A stretch of 39,184 bases of DNA from EX4484-2 sp964592095 (GCA_964592095.1 CAZQER010000004.1:1-39184); one strand, 5' to 3'; shown: positions 16,103 through 23,257, counted from the first letter of the stretch. The notes: generated by a model not told the origin, from the sequence alone. Numbers and translations are program-made.

Positions 16103-16695
16103 TTATAAAGTCTATAGATATGTGGCGTGAATCCGTAAGGTTGATATTTCATGAAGATAAATGCAATGGTTGTGGAATATGTATACAGGTATGTCCAAAG
16201 GAATCTATTGTATTGAATCCCGTAGGTGCATCCATAAGGGAGAGAATAGAAAAACCACCGATAGATATAGATGAAGGAAAGTGTGTTATATGTGGCGTAT
16301 GCAGTTCATTATGTCCTGAAAAAGCACTTGAGGTAATGATAAATGATGAAAAAAGGAATTTAGTGGTTGAATTTAATGCAATCCCACAGGAAATAAAATT
16401 CAAAGGGGGGGTAGATATAAATGAGGAAATATGCCCTAAGGGATGTAATACATGTGAAATTGTGTGTATGGAGGATGCAATAAGGGTTGATGAGAGTGGC
16501 GTAGAGTTGAATAAGGAGAAATGCACATTCTGTGGTGCTTGTGCATTGGTATGTCCCTCAGAGGCAATAACATTAATAAGAAAGGAAATAATATGTAAAA
16601 AGAAACCCAAGACAAGACTCATGAAAAGAATAGAGGACAATCTACTTGGAGAGGTATCTCTTGATTCTTTAATAAAAAATGAACAATCAAAATGA
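16099..16695 (+). CDS. fwdF: four-cluster polyferredoxin, FwdF-like
   Basis: 198 residues with four [4Fe-4S] motifs: C22/25/28/32 (CNGCGICIQVCP), C62/65/68/72 (CVICGVCSSLCP), C112/116/119/123 (CPKGCNTCEIVC, with one extra residue in the first gap) and C142/145/148/152 (CTFCGACALVCP). It resembles half of the eight-cluster FwdF that wires electrons between Fwd and its partners in Methanothermobacter. Position between hdrA and hdrC, with ATGA junctions at both ends, suggests it links Hdr to the Fwd core. FwdF is the best label, but a generic polyferredoxin cannot be excluded. Confidence 0.82.
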   Translation: MIIKSIDMWRESVRLIFHEDKCNGCGICIQVCPKESIVLNPVGASIRERIEKPPIDIDEGKCVICGVCSSLCPEKALEVMINDEKRNLVVEFNAIPQEIKFKGGVDINEEICPKGCNTCEIVCMEDAIRVDESGVELNKEKCTFCGACALVCPSEAITLIRKEIICKKKPKTRLMKRIEDNLLGEVSLDSLIKNEQSK

Positions 16696-17141
16696 GAAAT
16701 CTAAGAAAAATCATTCAGGAGGAGGGGAATAAGATAGTAAATAAATGTTATCAGTGTGGAGAGTGCGGGTCAGTCTGTACCATAGGTTATGTAAGAAAAG
16801 AATATTCACCAAGGAAGATTATATATGAATTAATCATTGGAAATGAGGATATATTTGAATCAGAGATGTTATGGTGGTGTGCAGGTTGTCATTTATGCAG
16901 TGAGACATGCTCAAAGAATGTGGAACCAGAGGAGATATTAATCATAGCAAGGAATTATGCATGTAAATCAGATAATAGATGTCCAGGAAGAATTAGAATG
17001 ATGGCGGATTCAATTCTGAAGAATGGTGCAGTATTGCCGGTGATAGGAAGGGCAGAACGATACAGAGGTGAGATGAATCTAAATCCTATAAAGAAGGTTG
17101 ATGTGGAGGAAATAAGGAAAATTACGAACTTCAGAAGATGA
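16692..17141 (+). CDS. hdrC: heterodisulfide reductase subunit C
   Basis: 149 residues. HdrC carries electrons from HdrA to HdrB through two [4Fe-4S] clusters: C19/22/25/29 (CYQCGECGSVC) and C63/66/69/73 (CAGCHLCSETC). The intervening SPRKIIYELIIG and the following NVEPEEILIIAR are family hallmarks. Length is close to soluble HdrC. ATGA overlaps on both sides imply coupled translation with the polyferredoxin and hdrB. Confidence 0.94.
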   Translation: MRNLRKIIQEEGNKIVNKCYQCGECGSVCTIGYVRKEYSPRKIIYELIIGNEDIFESEMLWWCAGCHLCSETCSKNVEPEEILIIARNYACKSDNRCPGRIRMMADSILKNGAVLPVIGRAERYRGEMNLNPIKKVDVEEIRKITNFRR

Positions 17142-17992
17142 GGAAAAGGATTGCAATATTTACAGGGTGTTATATACCTGCAAAGCTGCCGTATTTAGAG
17201 AAGATTTCAATTGAGATACTAAATCAACTTGATATCAATCCAAGATATCTAGAATTTTCATGCTGTCCGAATCTACATGTAAAATCGCTGGATATAGAAT
17301 CATGGCTAAGTATTGCGGCAAGAAACCTATCCATTGCCGAGAAAAATGATGTTGATATAATTGCACTTTGTCCGGGGTGTAGTGGAACACTTAAAGAGAC
17401 AGCATACATACTTAAGGATAATGGTATGAGAGAAAGAGCAAATATGAGGTTGAGGGAGATAGGTATGGAATACAAGGGGAATATATGTGTTGAGCATATA
17501 ATTCCATTTTTGTATAAAAATATGGAGAAACTAAAGGAGATGATAACATTTCCATTAAATCTTAGGGTTGCAATCCATGATGGGTGTCATATACAGAGAC
17601 CAAGTAATCTAAATGATTACAGAGGGGATTATATGAACAAACTAATAGAATTGACAGGATGTGAGGTTGTTGATTATGATGACAGGGATTTGTGCTGTGG
17701 CGCTGCAATGTCTGCTATAAATCAGGATATATCCACAGAGATAGCAGAATACAAATTAAAAAAATTGAATGATAATGGAATTGATATACTCTGTACACCA
17801 TGCCCCATCTGTTTTTTACAGTACGATTTAGTGAGAAGGAAGATTGACACAGATATATCAGTATTCTATTATCCAGAACTCTTAGCACTTGCAATTGGCA
17901 TTCCTCCAAAAACAAAGGGAATGGAATATTCAAAAAGAATAATGAATCTCTTTGAAAACAAAAATAAAAATGTTCACACTGAGGATAGATAA
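17138..17992 (+). CDS. hdrB: heterodisulfide reductase subunit B
   Basis: 284 residues. HdrB is the catalytic subunit that reduces a heterodisulfide (CoM-S-S-CoB in methanogens) on two non-cubane [4Fe-4S] clusters. Both CCG motifs are complete: C11, C42-C43, C78 and C81 (CPGC), then C150, C186-C187 (DLCCGAA), C219 and C222 (CTPC). Full conservation argues for a working disulfide-reductase site. Whether the substrate is CoM-S-S-CoB is uncertain, since no mcr gene is in view. The end overlaps the fwdG-like ferredoxin by 23 bases. Confidence 0.94.
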   Translation: MRKRIAIFTGCYIPAKLPYLEKISIEILNQLDINPRYLEFSCCPNLHVKSLDIESWLSIAARNLSIAEKNDVDIIALCPGCSGTLKETAYILKDNGMRERANMRLREIGMEYKGNICVEHIIPFLYKNMEKLKEMITFPLNLRVAIHDGCHIQRPSNLNDYRGDYMNKLIELTGCEVVDYDDRDLCCGAAMSAINQDISTEIAEYKLKKLNDNGIDILCTPCPICFLQYDLVRRKIDTDISVFYYPELLALAIGIPPKTKGMEYSKRIMNLFENKNKNVHTEDR

Positions 17993-18209
17993 GGATAGGT
18001 GTATAGGATGTGCTAACTGTATTGTGGCGTGTCCGTATTCAGCCTCAAACTCTCCAAAGAGAGGGCATGGTTTTGGAGAGAGTTCACATACAATAAGGAT
18101 AGTGAATGGAGTAATGGAGTTCAATGGGAGATGCAGTGGTTGTGGTATATGTCTTGAGGTATGCCCCACAAACTGCATAGAATTGATATACAACACAGAG
18201 AATGAATGA
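17970..18209 (+). CDS. fwdG: two-cluster ferredoxin, FwdG-like
   Basis: 79 residues with two [4Fe-4S] motifs: CIGCANCIVACP near residues 11-22 and CSGCGICLEVCP near residues 57-68, separated by a longer linker (KRGHGFGESSHTI) than in standard bacterial ferredoxins. FwdG is the ferredoxin that feeds electrons to the FwdB cluster, and the position next to fwdD/fwdB supports this. The ATG at 17970 (MFTLRIDKD) is chosen over a TTG six codons upstream because the ferredoxin fold begins there. It lies partly within the hdrB coding sequence. Confidence 0.82.
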   Translation: MFTLRIDKDRCIGCANCIVACPYSASNSPKRGHGFGESSHTIRIVNGVMEFNGRCSGCGICLEVCPTNCIELIYNTENE

Positions 18210-18273
18210 AAAAATGTCAATTTCAAAAACAAAGGGGGTGAAAACGCAAGGTTTATTCCTTGCGTGTTTGTAA
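18202..18273 (+). CDS. possible 23-codon leader ORF coupled to fwdD1
   Basis: An ATG overlapping the fwdG stop opens a frame of 23 codons (MNEKMSISKTKGVKTQGLFL then ACL) whose TAA shares its last base with the fwdD1 start (TAATG). It fills the only real gap in the operon exactly and contains the hairpin at 18244-18265. It could carry ribosomes through the hairpin to fwdD1. No good ribosome binding site precedes it and such an arrangement can occur by chance. Confidence 0.3.
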   Translation: MNEKMSISKTKGVKTQGLFLACL

Positions 18274-18275
18274 TG
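18234..18275 (+). promoter_or_regulatory. Shine-Dalgarno and start codon of fwdD1 bridged by a hairpin
   Basis: GGGGGTGA (18234-18241), the best ribosome binding site in the operon, lies 31 bases before the fwdD1 ATG (18273), too far to serve it directly. Between them is a perfect eight-pair hairpin: ACGCAAGG (18244-18251), loop TTTATT, CCTTGCGT (18258-18265). If the 22 bases of hairpin are folded out, the remaining spacing is nine bases, close to ideal. A hairpin that brings a distant site up to its start codon is known from phage T4 gene 38. Regulation through folding is inference. Confidence 0.5.
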
Positions 18276-18686
18276 AAGGTAATACTAAACACGGGCTCAA
18301 CAATAAAGCAAGGGGCTGTTATAAAGGGTGGAAAGAAGATGACAGACAAATATAAAGAAGAAGCAGCAGTATGTCATGTAAATCCAAATGATTTTAGAAA
18401 TCTTCTATTAAGAAGTGATAAGGAATTGAAAAGAGTGAAGGTAAAAACGAGATGTGGAGAGGTGGTTGTTAATGTAAAGGTAGATGATAGAATTGCAGAG
18501 GGCCATATATTCATTCCCAGGGGTCCATGGGCTAACAGGGTGATTGATGCATACACATTTGATTCTGGTTCACCATTTTATAAGGGAATGGATGCAGAGA
18601 TAATGCCGACAGATGAGGATGTAATGGATTGCAGGGAGTTGATTATGGAATATAAAGAATATAAAAATAAAAACAAGAAAAAATGA
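18273..18686 (+). CDS. fwdD: formylmethanofuran dehydrogenase subunit D, copy 1
   Basis: 137 residues. FwdD is the molybdopterin-dinucleotide-binding beta-barrel that corresponds to the last domain of formate dehydrogenase large subunits and completes the FwdB active site. Recognisable parts are VILNTGSTIKQG at the start, EAAVCHVNPNDF, VKTRCGEVVVNVKVDD, IFIPRGPWANRVIDAYTFDSGSPFYKGM and the acidic EIMPTDEDVMD. The ATG at 18273 (MKVILNTG) matches the usual start; GTG at 18264 would add three residues. It forms an ATGA junction with fwdB1. Parts are nearly identical in DNA to fwdD copy 2. Confidence 0.93.
   Translation: MKVILNTGSTIKQGAVIKGGKKMTDKYKEEAAVCHVNPNDFRNLLLRSDKELKRVKVKTRCGEVVVNVKVDDRIAEGHIFIPRGPWANRVIDAYTFDSGSPFYKGMDAEIMPTDEDVMDCRELIMEYKEYKNKNKKK
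18565..18629 (+). repeat. 65-base exact repeat, copy in fwdD1
   Basis: This stretch in the 3' part of fwdD1 is identical over 65 bases to 20317-20381 in fwdD2. A second block at the 5' end (18278-18331 versus 20042-20095) matches at 49 of 54 bases. The middle of the two genes has diverged strongly, so the match is patchy. Confidence 0.9.
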
Positions 18687-20035
18687 TAATCAGAGAGGTA
18701 ACATGTCCAGTATGTGGCTGTGCATGTGATGATATAGAGGTAAGGGTTGAAGGAAACAGGATTATAGAGGTAAGGAATGCATGCACAATGGGAACAAAAA
18801 AATTTCTTAGTGTAAATAGTGAAAACAGATTGAGAGTACCTTTCATGAGAGATGGTAACGAGTTTATAGAGGTAAAATGGGAAAGGGCAATAAAGGAGTC
18901 TGCAAAAATTCTATACGAATCCAATTATCCGTTACTCTATGGCTGGTCAGAAACATCATGCGAGGCTATAAAGGTTGGTGTAGATATAGCGGAACTTCTG
19001 GGTGGTTTTATAGATAATCAGTCAAGCCATTGTCATTCACCCACCATAATAGCCGAACAGAGGTCTGGTTTTCCATTATGCACACTTGGAATGGCAATCA
19101 ACTATGCAGATTTTATTATATACTGGGGTAGCAATCCTGAAGAGAGCCATCCGAGACATCTATCACATTTTACAGCATATACGAGGGGTATCTATACAGA
19201 AGGGGGGAGGAGGGATAGGAAGATTGCTGTGATAGATGTAAGAAAAACAAAGACAGCAAAACTTGCAAATTTCTTTTTTCAAATAAAACCAAATTCAGAT
19301 ATTGAGCTGATATCCGCATTAAGAGTTCTATTGAGGGGTCATGAGTTAAACGAAAAAGAGATAGCCGGGCTTAAGGTGAGCGATATAAAAAAACTCCTAA
19401 ACCTAATGAAGGGTTGTAATTATGGAATCGTTTTTATAGGTTTGGGTTTAGTAAGTTCCTTGGGCAAGGTCAATAATGTTGAAGCCCTTTTTGATTTAAT
19501 AAAGGAGATAAACAACTATACAAGATTTAGTATAATACCAATGAGGGGGCATTATAATGTTGCTGGATTTACTCAGGTATTGACATGGCGTTCTGGTTAT
19601 CCGTTCGCAGTAGATTATTCGAGAGGCTACCCCTATTACAATCCCGGAGAAACATCTGTGATTGATTTACTATGCAGAAAGGAAATTGATGCAATGTTGT
19701 GTATTGCTGCGGACCCGGTAAGTCATTTTCCAAGAAAGGCTGTGGAGAGGATTGCTGAAATTCCTCTAATAACGATAGACATCACAAAAACACCCACCAC
19801 ATATCTCAGTGATATAGTTATACCCGGAGTTATATGTGGCATAGAATCTACCGGAACATACTATAGAATGGACAATGTTCCATTAACCGCAAAGAAGATA
19901 ATAGACCCTCCATTTAAATTTGTATCCTCAGATGAGGAGATTATGCAAAAAATATATTATAAAATAAAAAGATTGATGAAGGATGAAGGAACTGAGAGAG
20001 GAACTGAAGGAATTGAGAAAATTACTCAAACTTAA
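18683..20035 (+). CDS. fwdB: formylmethanofuran dehydrogenase subunit B, copy 1
   Basis: 450 residues. FwdB reduces CO2 to formate at a Mo/W bis-pyranopterin centre. An N-terminal [4Fe-4S] cluster is held by CPVCGCAC (C8, C11, C15) and C34 (RNACTMG). The metal ligand is Cys117 in SSHCHSPTII, with His118 beside it and Arg288 in MRGHYNV, matching the active-site Cys-His and Arg of the family. It is Cys rather than selenocysteine. The motif reads CHSP here, CHGP in copy 2. PYYNPGETSVIDLL and TTYLSDIVIPG are further family features. The last 18 codons (EGTERGTEGIEKITQT region) overlap fwdD2 by 53 bases and look like added low-complexity sequence. Confidence 0.94.
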   Translation: MIIREVTCPVCGCACDDIEVRVEGNRIIEVRNACTMGTKKFLSVNSENRLRVPFMRDGNEFIEVKWERAIKESAKILYESNYPLLYGWSETSCEAIKVGVDIAELLGGFIDNQSSHCHSPTIIAEQRSGFPLCTLGMAINYADFIIYWGSNPEESHPRHLSHFTAYTRGIYTEGGRRDRKIAVIDVRKTKTAKLANFFFQIKPNSDIELISALRVLLRGHELNEKEIAGLKVSDIKKLLNLMKGCNYGIVFIGLGLVSSLGKVNNVEALFDLIKEINNYTRFSIIPMRGHYNVAGFTQVLTWRSGYPFAVDYSRGYPYYNPGETSVIDLLCRKEIDAMLCIAADPVSHFPRKAVERIAEIPLITIDITKTPTTYLSDIVIPGVICGIESTGTYYRMDNVPLTAKKIIDPPFKFVSSDEEIMQKIYYKIKRLMKDEGTERGTEGIEKITQT

Positions 20036-20417
20036 ACTCGGGGTAATACTAAACACTGGCTCAACAATAGAACAAGGGGTTGTTATAAAGGGAGGTATGA
20101 AATTTGATAGAGAATACAAGGAATGTGCATCCATATGCTTCATGAACGAGGAGGATATGAATATCCTTGCAGTCAGAGATGGAGATAATATAAAATTAAA
20201 AACAGATGTTGGTGAGATTGTCCTTTCCGTGGCAGGGGGTGATATTCAAAGAGGCACAGTATTTGTGCCAAGAGGACCATGGATAAATCTTGTGATAGAT
20301 TCAACAACATTCGGAACTGGTTCACCATTTTATAAGGGAATGGATGCAGAGATAATGCCGACAGATGAGGATGTAATGGATCTGAATCAGATTATTGGGA
20401 TTTATGATAAAAAATGA
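19983..20417 (+). CDS. fwdD: formylmethanofuran dehydrogenase subunit D, copy 2
   Basis: 144 residues, the second molybdopterin-binding subunit. The family core starts at LGVILNTGSTIEQG; before it lies an extra amphipathic stretch (MKELREELKELRKLLKLK) encoded within the end of fwdB1 in another frame. A later TTG (at about 20013) is a possible alternative start and would remove part of it. Other parts match copy 1: VKLKTD-type strands, VFVPRGPWINLVIDSTTFGTGSPFYKGM, EIMPTDEDVMD. It has an ATGA junction with fwdB2, repeating the D-B order of the first pair. Confidence 0.91.
   Translation: MKELREELKELRKLLKLKLGVILNTGSTIEQGVVIKGGMKFDREYKECASICFMNEEDMNILAVRDGDNIKLKTDVGEIVLSVAGGDIQRGTVFVPRGPWINLVIDSTTFGTGSPFYKGMDAEIMPTDEDVMDLNQIIGIYDKK
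20317..20381 (+). repeat. 65-base exact repeat, copy in fwdD2
   Basis: Identical to 18565-18629 in fwdD1. Identity includes third codon positions, so protein-level constraint alone does not explain it; recent gene conversion between the tandem copies is the simplest reading. Confidence 0.9.
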
Positions 20418-21703
20418 TTTACAAAAACAATATATGTCCTGTATGCGGGTTGGCATGTGATGATATAGATATAGAAATAAATGGCAGTGAAATTAATGTT
20501 TACAGTGCATGTGAGATGGGTAGGGCAAAGTACAATAAATTATTTTCAGGAGATAGAATTCTTAAACCACTTGTGAATGGAAAGGAAACAACATGGGAAA
20601 AGGCAATTGAGTTTGCAGCAAAGATTCTTGTTGATGCAAAAAAACCATTACTATTTATGGGAACGGAGGTATCTACAGAAACGATGGGTGTTGGAATAGA
20701 AATGGCGGAATATCTGAGAGGTTTTGTGGATTCGTGTTCCACAATGTGTCATGGTCCAACGATAATTGGTGCGCAGAGTGTTGGGATTCCAACTGCTACA
20801 CTGGGCGAGATAAAAAACAGGGCTGATGTTGTAATATTTTGGGGATGTAATCCTATGGAGAGCCATCCAAGATTACTTTCAAGGTATTCGGTTTATCCAA
20901 GAGGATTTTTTAAGAGACAGGGCAGAAAGGGCAGAAAGGTTGTGGTTATAGATACCAGAAGAACACTAACTGCAGATATTGCAGATTTGTTTTTACAAAT
21001 AGAGCCAAATATGGATTTTGAGTTAATGTCTGCAATACAGGCAATTATAAATGGTTATAAGATAGATGACAATGTTGCTGGAATAAAGTCTGAGGAGATA
21101 AATGAACTTGTAAATATAATGAAAAATGCAAGGTTCGGTGTGGTATTTGTTGGTCTGGGTCTGGCATCTACCGTGGGAAAAAACAGGAACATGGAAAAGG
21201 CAATGAGCATGGTTAGGTCAATGAACAGATTTACAAGATTTGTTCTTTTAGCAAACAGGGGTCACTGTAATGTTACTGGATTTAATGAAATATGCACATG
21301 GGTTACGGGATACCCCTATGGAGTGGACTTTACAAGAGGCTATCCAAGATACAATCCCGGGGAAACAACAGCAGTAGATCTGCTTGCAAGGAGGGAGATT
21401 GATGCTCTTTTGGTAATTGCATCCGACCTTGTGGCTCATTATCCCAAGAGTATTGTGAAATATATTGCAGAGATACCTTTAATATCAATAGAAATCTCTC
21501 ATTGCCCTACAACATTTCTGAGTGATGTCGTGATTCCCGGTGTGATGGATAGTATGGAATGTGAGGGGACATTCTATAGAATGGACCATGTACCAATACA
21601 TGTGAAAAAATTCAGAAGCCCTCCATTTGAGTATACGGATTCAAGTGAGGATACAATGAGACAGATTTTCAGGAAGGTAAGGGGATTAAAGAAAGAGAAA
21701 TGA
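20414..21703 (+). CDS. fwdB: formylmethanofuran dehydrogenase subunit B, copy 2
   Basis: 429 residues. Same architecture as copy 1: cluster ligands C8, C11, C15 (CPVCGLAC) and C33 (SACEMG), metal-ligand Cys112 with His113 in STMCHGPTII, and an active-site Arg282 in NRGHCNV. RGYPRYNPGETTAVDLL and TTFLSDVVIPGVMD follow. The CHGP motif is the more usual form, so this copy may be the standard enzyme and copy 1 a variant, possibly for another metal or condition. It lacks the C-terminal extension of copy 1. ATGA overlaps join it to fwdD2 and to the DUF166 gene. Confidence 0.94.
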   Translation: MIYKNNICPVCGLACDDIDIEINGSEINVYSACEMGRAKYNKLFSGDRILKPLVNGKETTWEKAIEFAAKILVDAKKPLLFMGTEVSTETMGVGIEMAEYLRGFVDSCSTMCHGPTIIGAQSVGIPTATLGEIKNRADVVIFWGCNPMESHPRLLSRYSVYPRGFFKRQGRKGRKVVVIDTRRTLTADIADLFLQIEPNMDFELMSAIQAIINGYKIDDNVAGIKSEEINELVNIMKNARFGVVFVGLGLASTVGKNRNMEKAMSMVRSMNRFTRFVLLANRGHCNVTGFNEICTWVTGYPYGVDFTRGYPRYNPGETTAVDLLARREIDALLVIASDLVAHYPKSIVKYIAEIPLISIEISHCPTTFLSDVVIPGVMDSMECEGTFYRMDHVPIHVKKFRSPPFEYTDSSEDTMRQIFRKVRGLKKEK

Positions 21704-22371
21704 AAATTCTTATACTTTATAATGACATGTATGGTAAGAGGATAGTTGATTTTTTAGAAAAAAGCAAGTATTTCCATATTGATAGGTTGTATTTTAAGGC
21801 AAATCTGCCACCCATAGTGGAGGAGCCGTCAGAATTTTTGCCAGAAATTCCAGATACTGATTTAATTTTATTTTTGATACAGAATTCCAGTGCTATTCAG
21901 ATATTACCGGAAACGTCAATAGTATCAAAAGCAAAGGCAGTTATTGTTGCGGTGGACAATCCAAATTGGCTCCCGAAAGGGCTCCAGTCGCAGATTGAGG
22001 ATTCTTTAATCAATATGAACATACCCTATGTATTTGCTAGACCATTTTGCACATTAGACAGTATTGGTGATGAGTATATAGATAAATTTGCATCACTCTT
22101 TGGACTACCTGATTTGAAGATAGAGATGGATAATGATGATAGAATAAAAAGAGTTATAGTAAATAGAAGTGCACCATGCGGTTCAACATATTTTGTTGCA
22201 GAGAATCTGAGGCATATAAAAAAAGAAGATGCAGTAGAAAAGGCGGGTTTACTTCTCCATAATTATCCTTGTATGGCATCAATGGATTATGATAAGACAG
22301 TTAATGATACATTAATGCACATAGCAGGTTATAAAATAAAGAACGCTGTCAAGATGGCTTTGAAATGTTAG
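21700..22371 (+). CDS. DUF166-family protein
   Basis: 223 residues. The N-terminus is a Rossmann-like alpha/beta segment (MKILILYNDMYGKRIVDFL), with DLILFLIQNSSAIQIL and VIVAVDNPNWLPKGL in the middle. The C-terminal part has the family signature NRSAPCGSTYFVAENL (about 152-167) and AGLLLHNYPCMASMDYD (about 183-199). The two cysteines in these motifs are candidates for metal or redox chemistry; selenocysteine versions of this family are, to my recollection, annotated in some methanogens. Biochemical function is unknown. ATGA coupling to fwdB2 and a one-base gap to mch suggest a role in H4MPT or Fwd metabolism. Confidence 0.78.
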   Translation: MKILILYNDMYGKRIVDFLEKSKYFHIDRLYFKANLPPIVEEPSEFLPEIPDTDLILFLIQNSSAIQILPETSIVSKAKAVIVAVDNPNWLPKGLQSQIEDSLINMNIPYVFARPFCTLDSIGDEYIDKFASLFGLPDLKIEMDNDDRIKRVIVNRSAPCGSTYFVAENLRHIKKEDAVEKAGLLLHNYPCMASMDYDKTVNDTLMHIAGYKIKNAVKMALKC

Positions 22372-22372
22372 A

Positions 22373-23257
22373 ATGAATCTAAATCAAAAATCATGCAGTA
22401 TACTTAAAAAACTTATAGAAAAAGAGGATATAGATGTGATTGAGTATAATACCGATCATGGAACGGTATTTTTGATAGATTTCGGTATCAAGAATGAATT
22501 TCATGAAGATGTTGGTGAAAAGATAGCAAAGGTATGCATGGGCTCTCTTGGTTCGGTAAAGATAAATGATAATGAAATATATGTAAAAATACCCAAGAAC
22601 CCATCCATAGCAACAATGTCTTGTCAGATGGCAGGATGGTCCATAAAACTAAACAGAATTAATGCATTGGGTTCTGGCCCAGCAAGAATTTTAGCAAAAA
22701 AACCATCATCCATCATAGAAAGAATAGGATATCATGAAAAATCTGATAGAGCGTTATTAATACTTGAACTTGAAACAGATGTATTCCCTTCAGTAAATGT
22801 ATGCAGAAACATACTCATTGAAACAGAAGCAAATGAGTTATATATTCCAATATTTAAAATAAAATCAACTACTGGGTTGATAAATATAATGGCGAGAGTG
22901 GTAGAAGTGGGAATATTCAGACTATATAATCTTGATTATGATATAAATGGGATAAGATATGCAGAGGGGAGATGCATTATTCCAGAACTTGATGATGACA
23001 TAATGTTTAAATCAAATGATGCTATAATATATAACGGCAGGGTAAAGATAGAAGTTAATGAATGGAACCCAGAATTAGCTGAAAGAGCAATATTCTCATC
23101 ATCAAAATTCTATGGAAAATCATTCAGAGAGATATTTGAGCAATGTGGATGTGATTTCTATAATATAAATCCAGATATATTTGCTCCTGCAGTTTTGGAG
23201 GTTGAGGATATCTCATCTGGAGAGGTTTATAGGGCTGGAAAGTGCCATTCCCCATAG
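22373..23257 (+). CDS. mch: methenyl-tetrahydromethanopterin cyclohydrolase (divergent)
   Basis: 294 residues. Mch interconverts formyl-H4MPT and methenyl-H4MPT, two steps after Fwd. Conserved stretches are SCQMAGWSIKLNRINALGSGPARILAKKP (about 83-111), the catalytic ARVVE with Arg175 and Glu178, SSKFYGKSFREIFEQCGCDFYNINPDIFAPA near 245-275, and the start DFGIKNEFHEDVGEKIAKVC. It is shorter than usual (about 316-322) and several conserved pieces differ: the PTxSxAGSxQ stretch reads KSTTGLINI, the GSTND loop reads FKSND, and the last dozen residues are missing. It is probably still Mch, given the catalytic pair and operon, but altered activity is possible. It is the last clear gene of the operon. 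Confidence 0.88.
   Translation: MNLNQKSCSILKKLIEKEDIDVIEYNTDHGTVFLIDFGIKNEFHEDVGEKIAKVCMGSLGSVKINDNEIYVKIPKNPSIATMSCQMAGWSIKLNRINALGSGPARILAKKPSSIIERIGYHEKSDRALLILELETDVFPSVNVCRNILIETEANELYIPIFKIKSTTGLINIMARVVEVGIFRLYNLDYDINGIRYAEGRCIIPELDDDIMFKSNDAIIYNGRVKIEVNEWNPELAERAIFSSSKFYGKSFREIFEQCGCDFYNINPDIFAPAVLEVEDISSGEVYRAGKCHSP

Noticed and set aside
13001..16640. Several long minus-strand open frames opposite fwdC, hdrA and the polyferredoxin
   Set aside because: They mirror strongly conserved genes, have Ser/His/Pro-rich composition typical of antisense frames and lack starts with ribosome binding sites.
18683..21703. Selenocysteine at the FwdB active site
   Set aside because: Both copies have an ordinary Cys codon at the metal-ligand position and no in-frame TGA.
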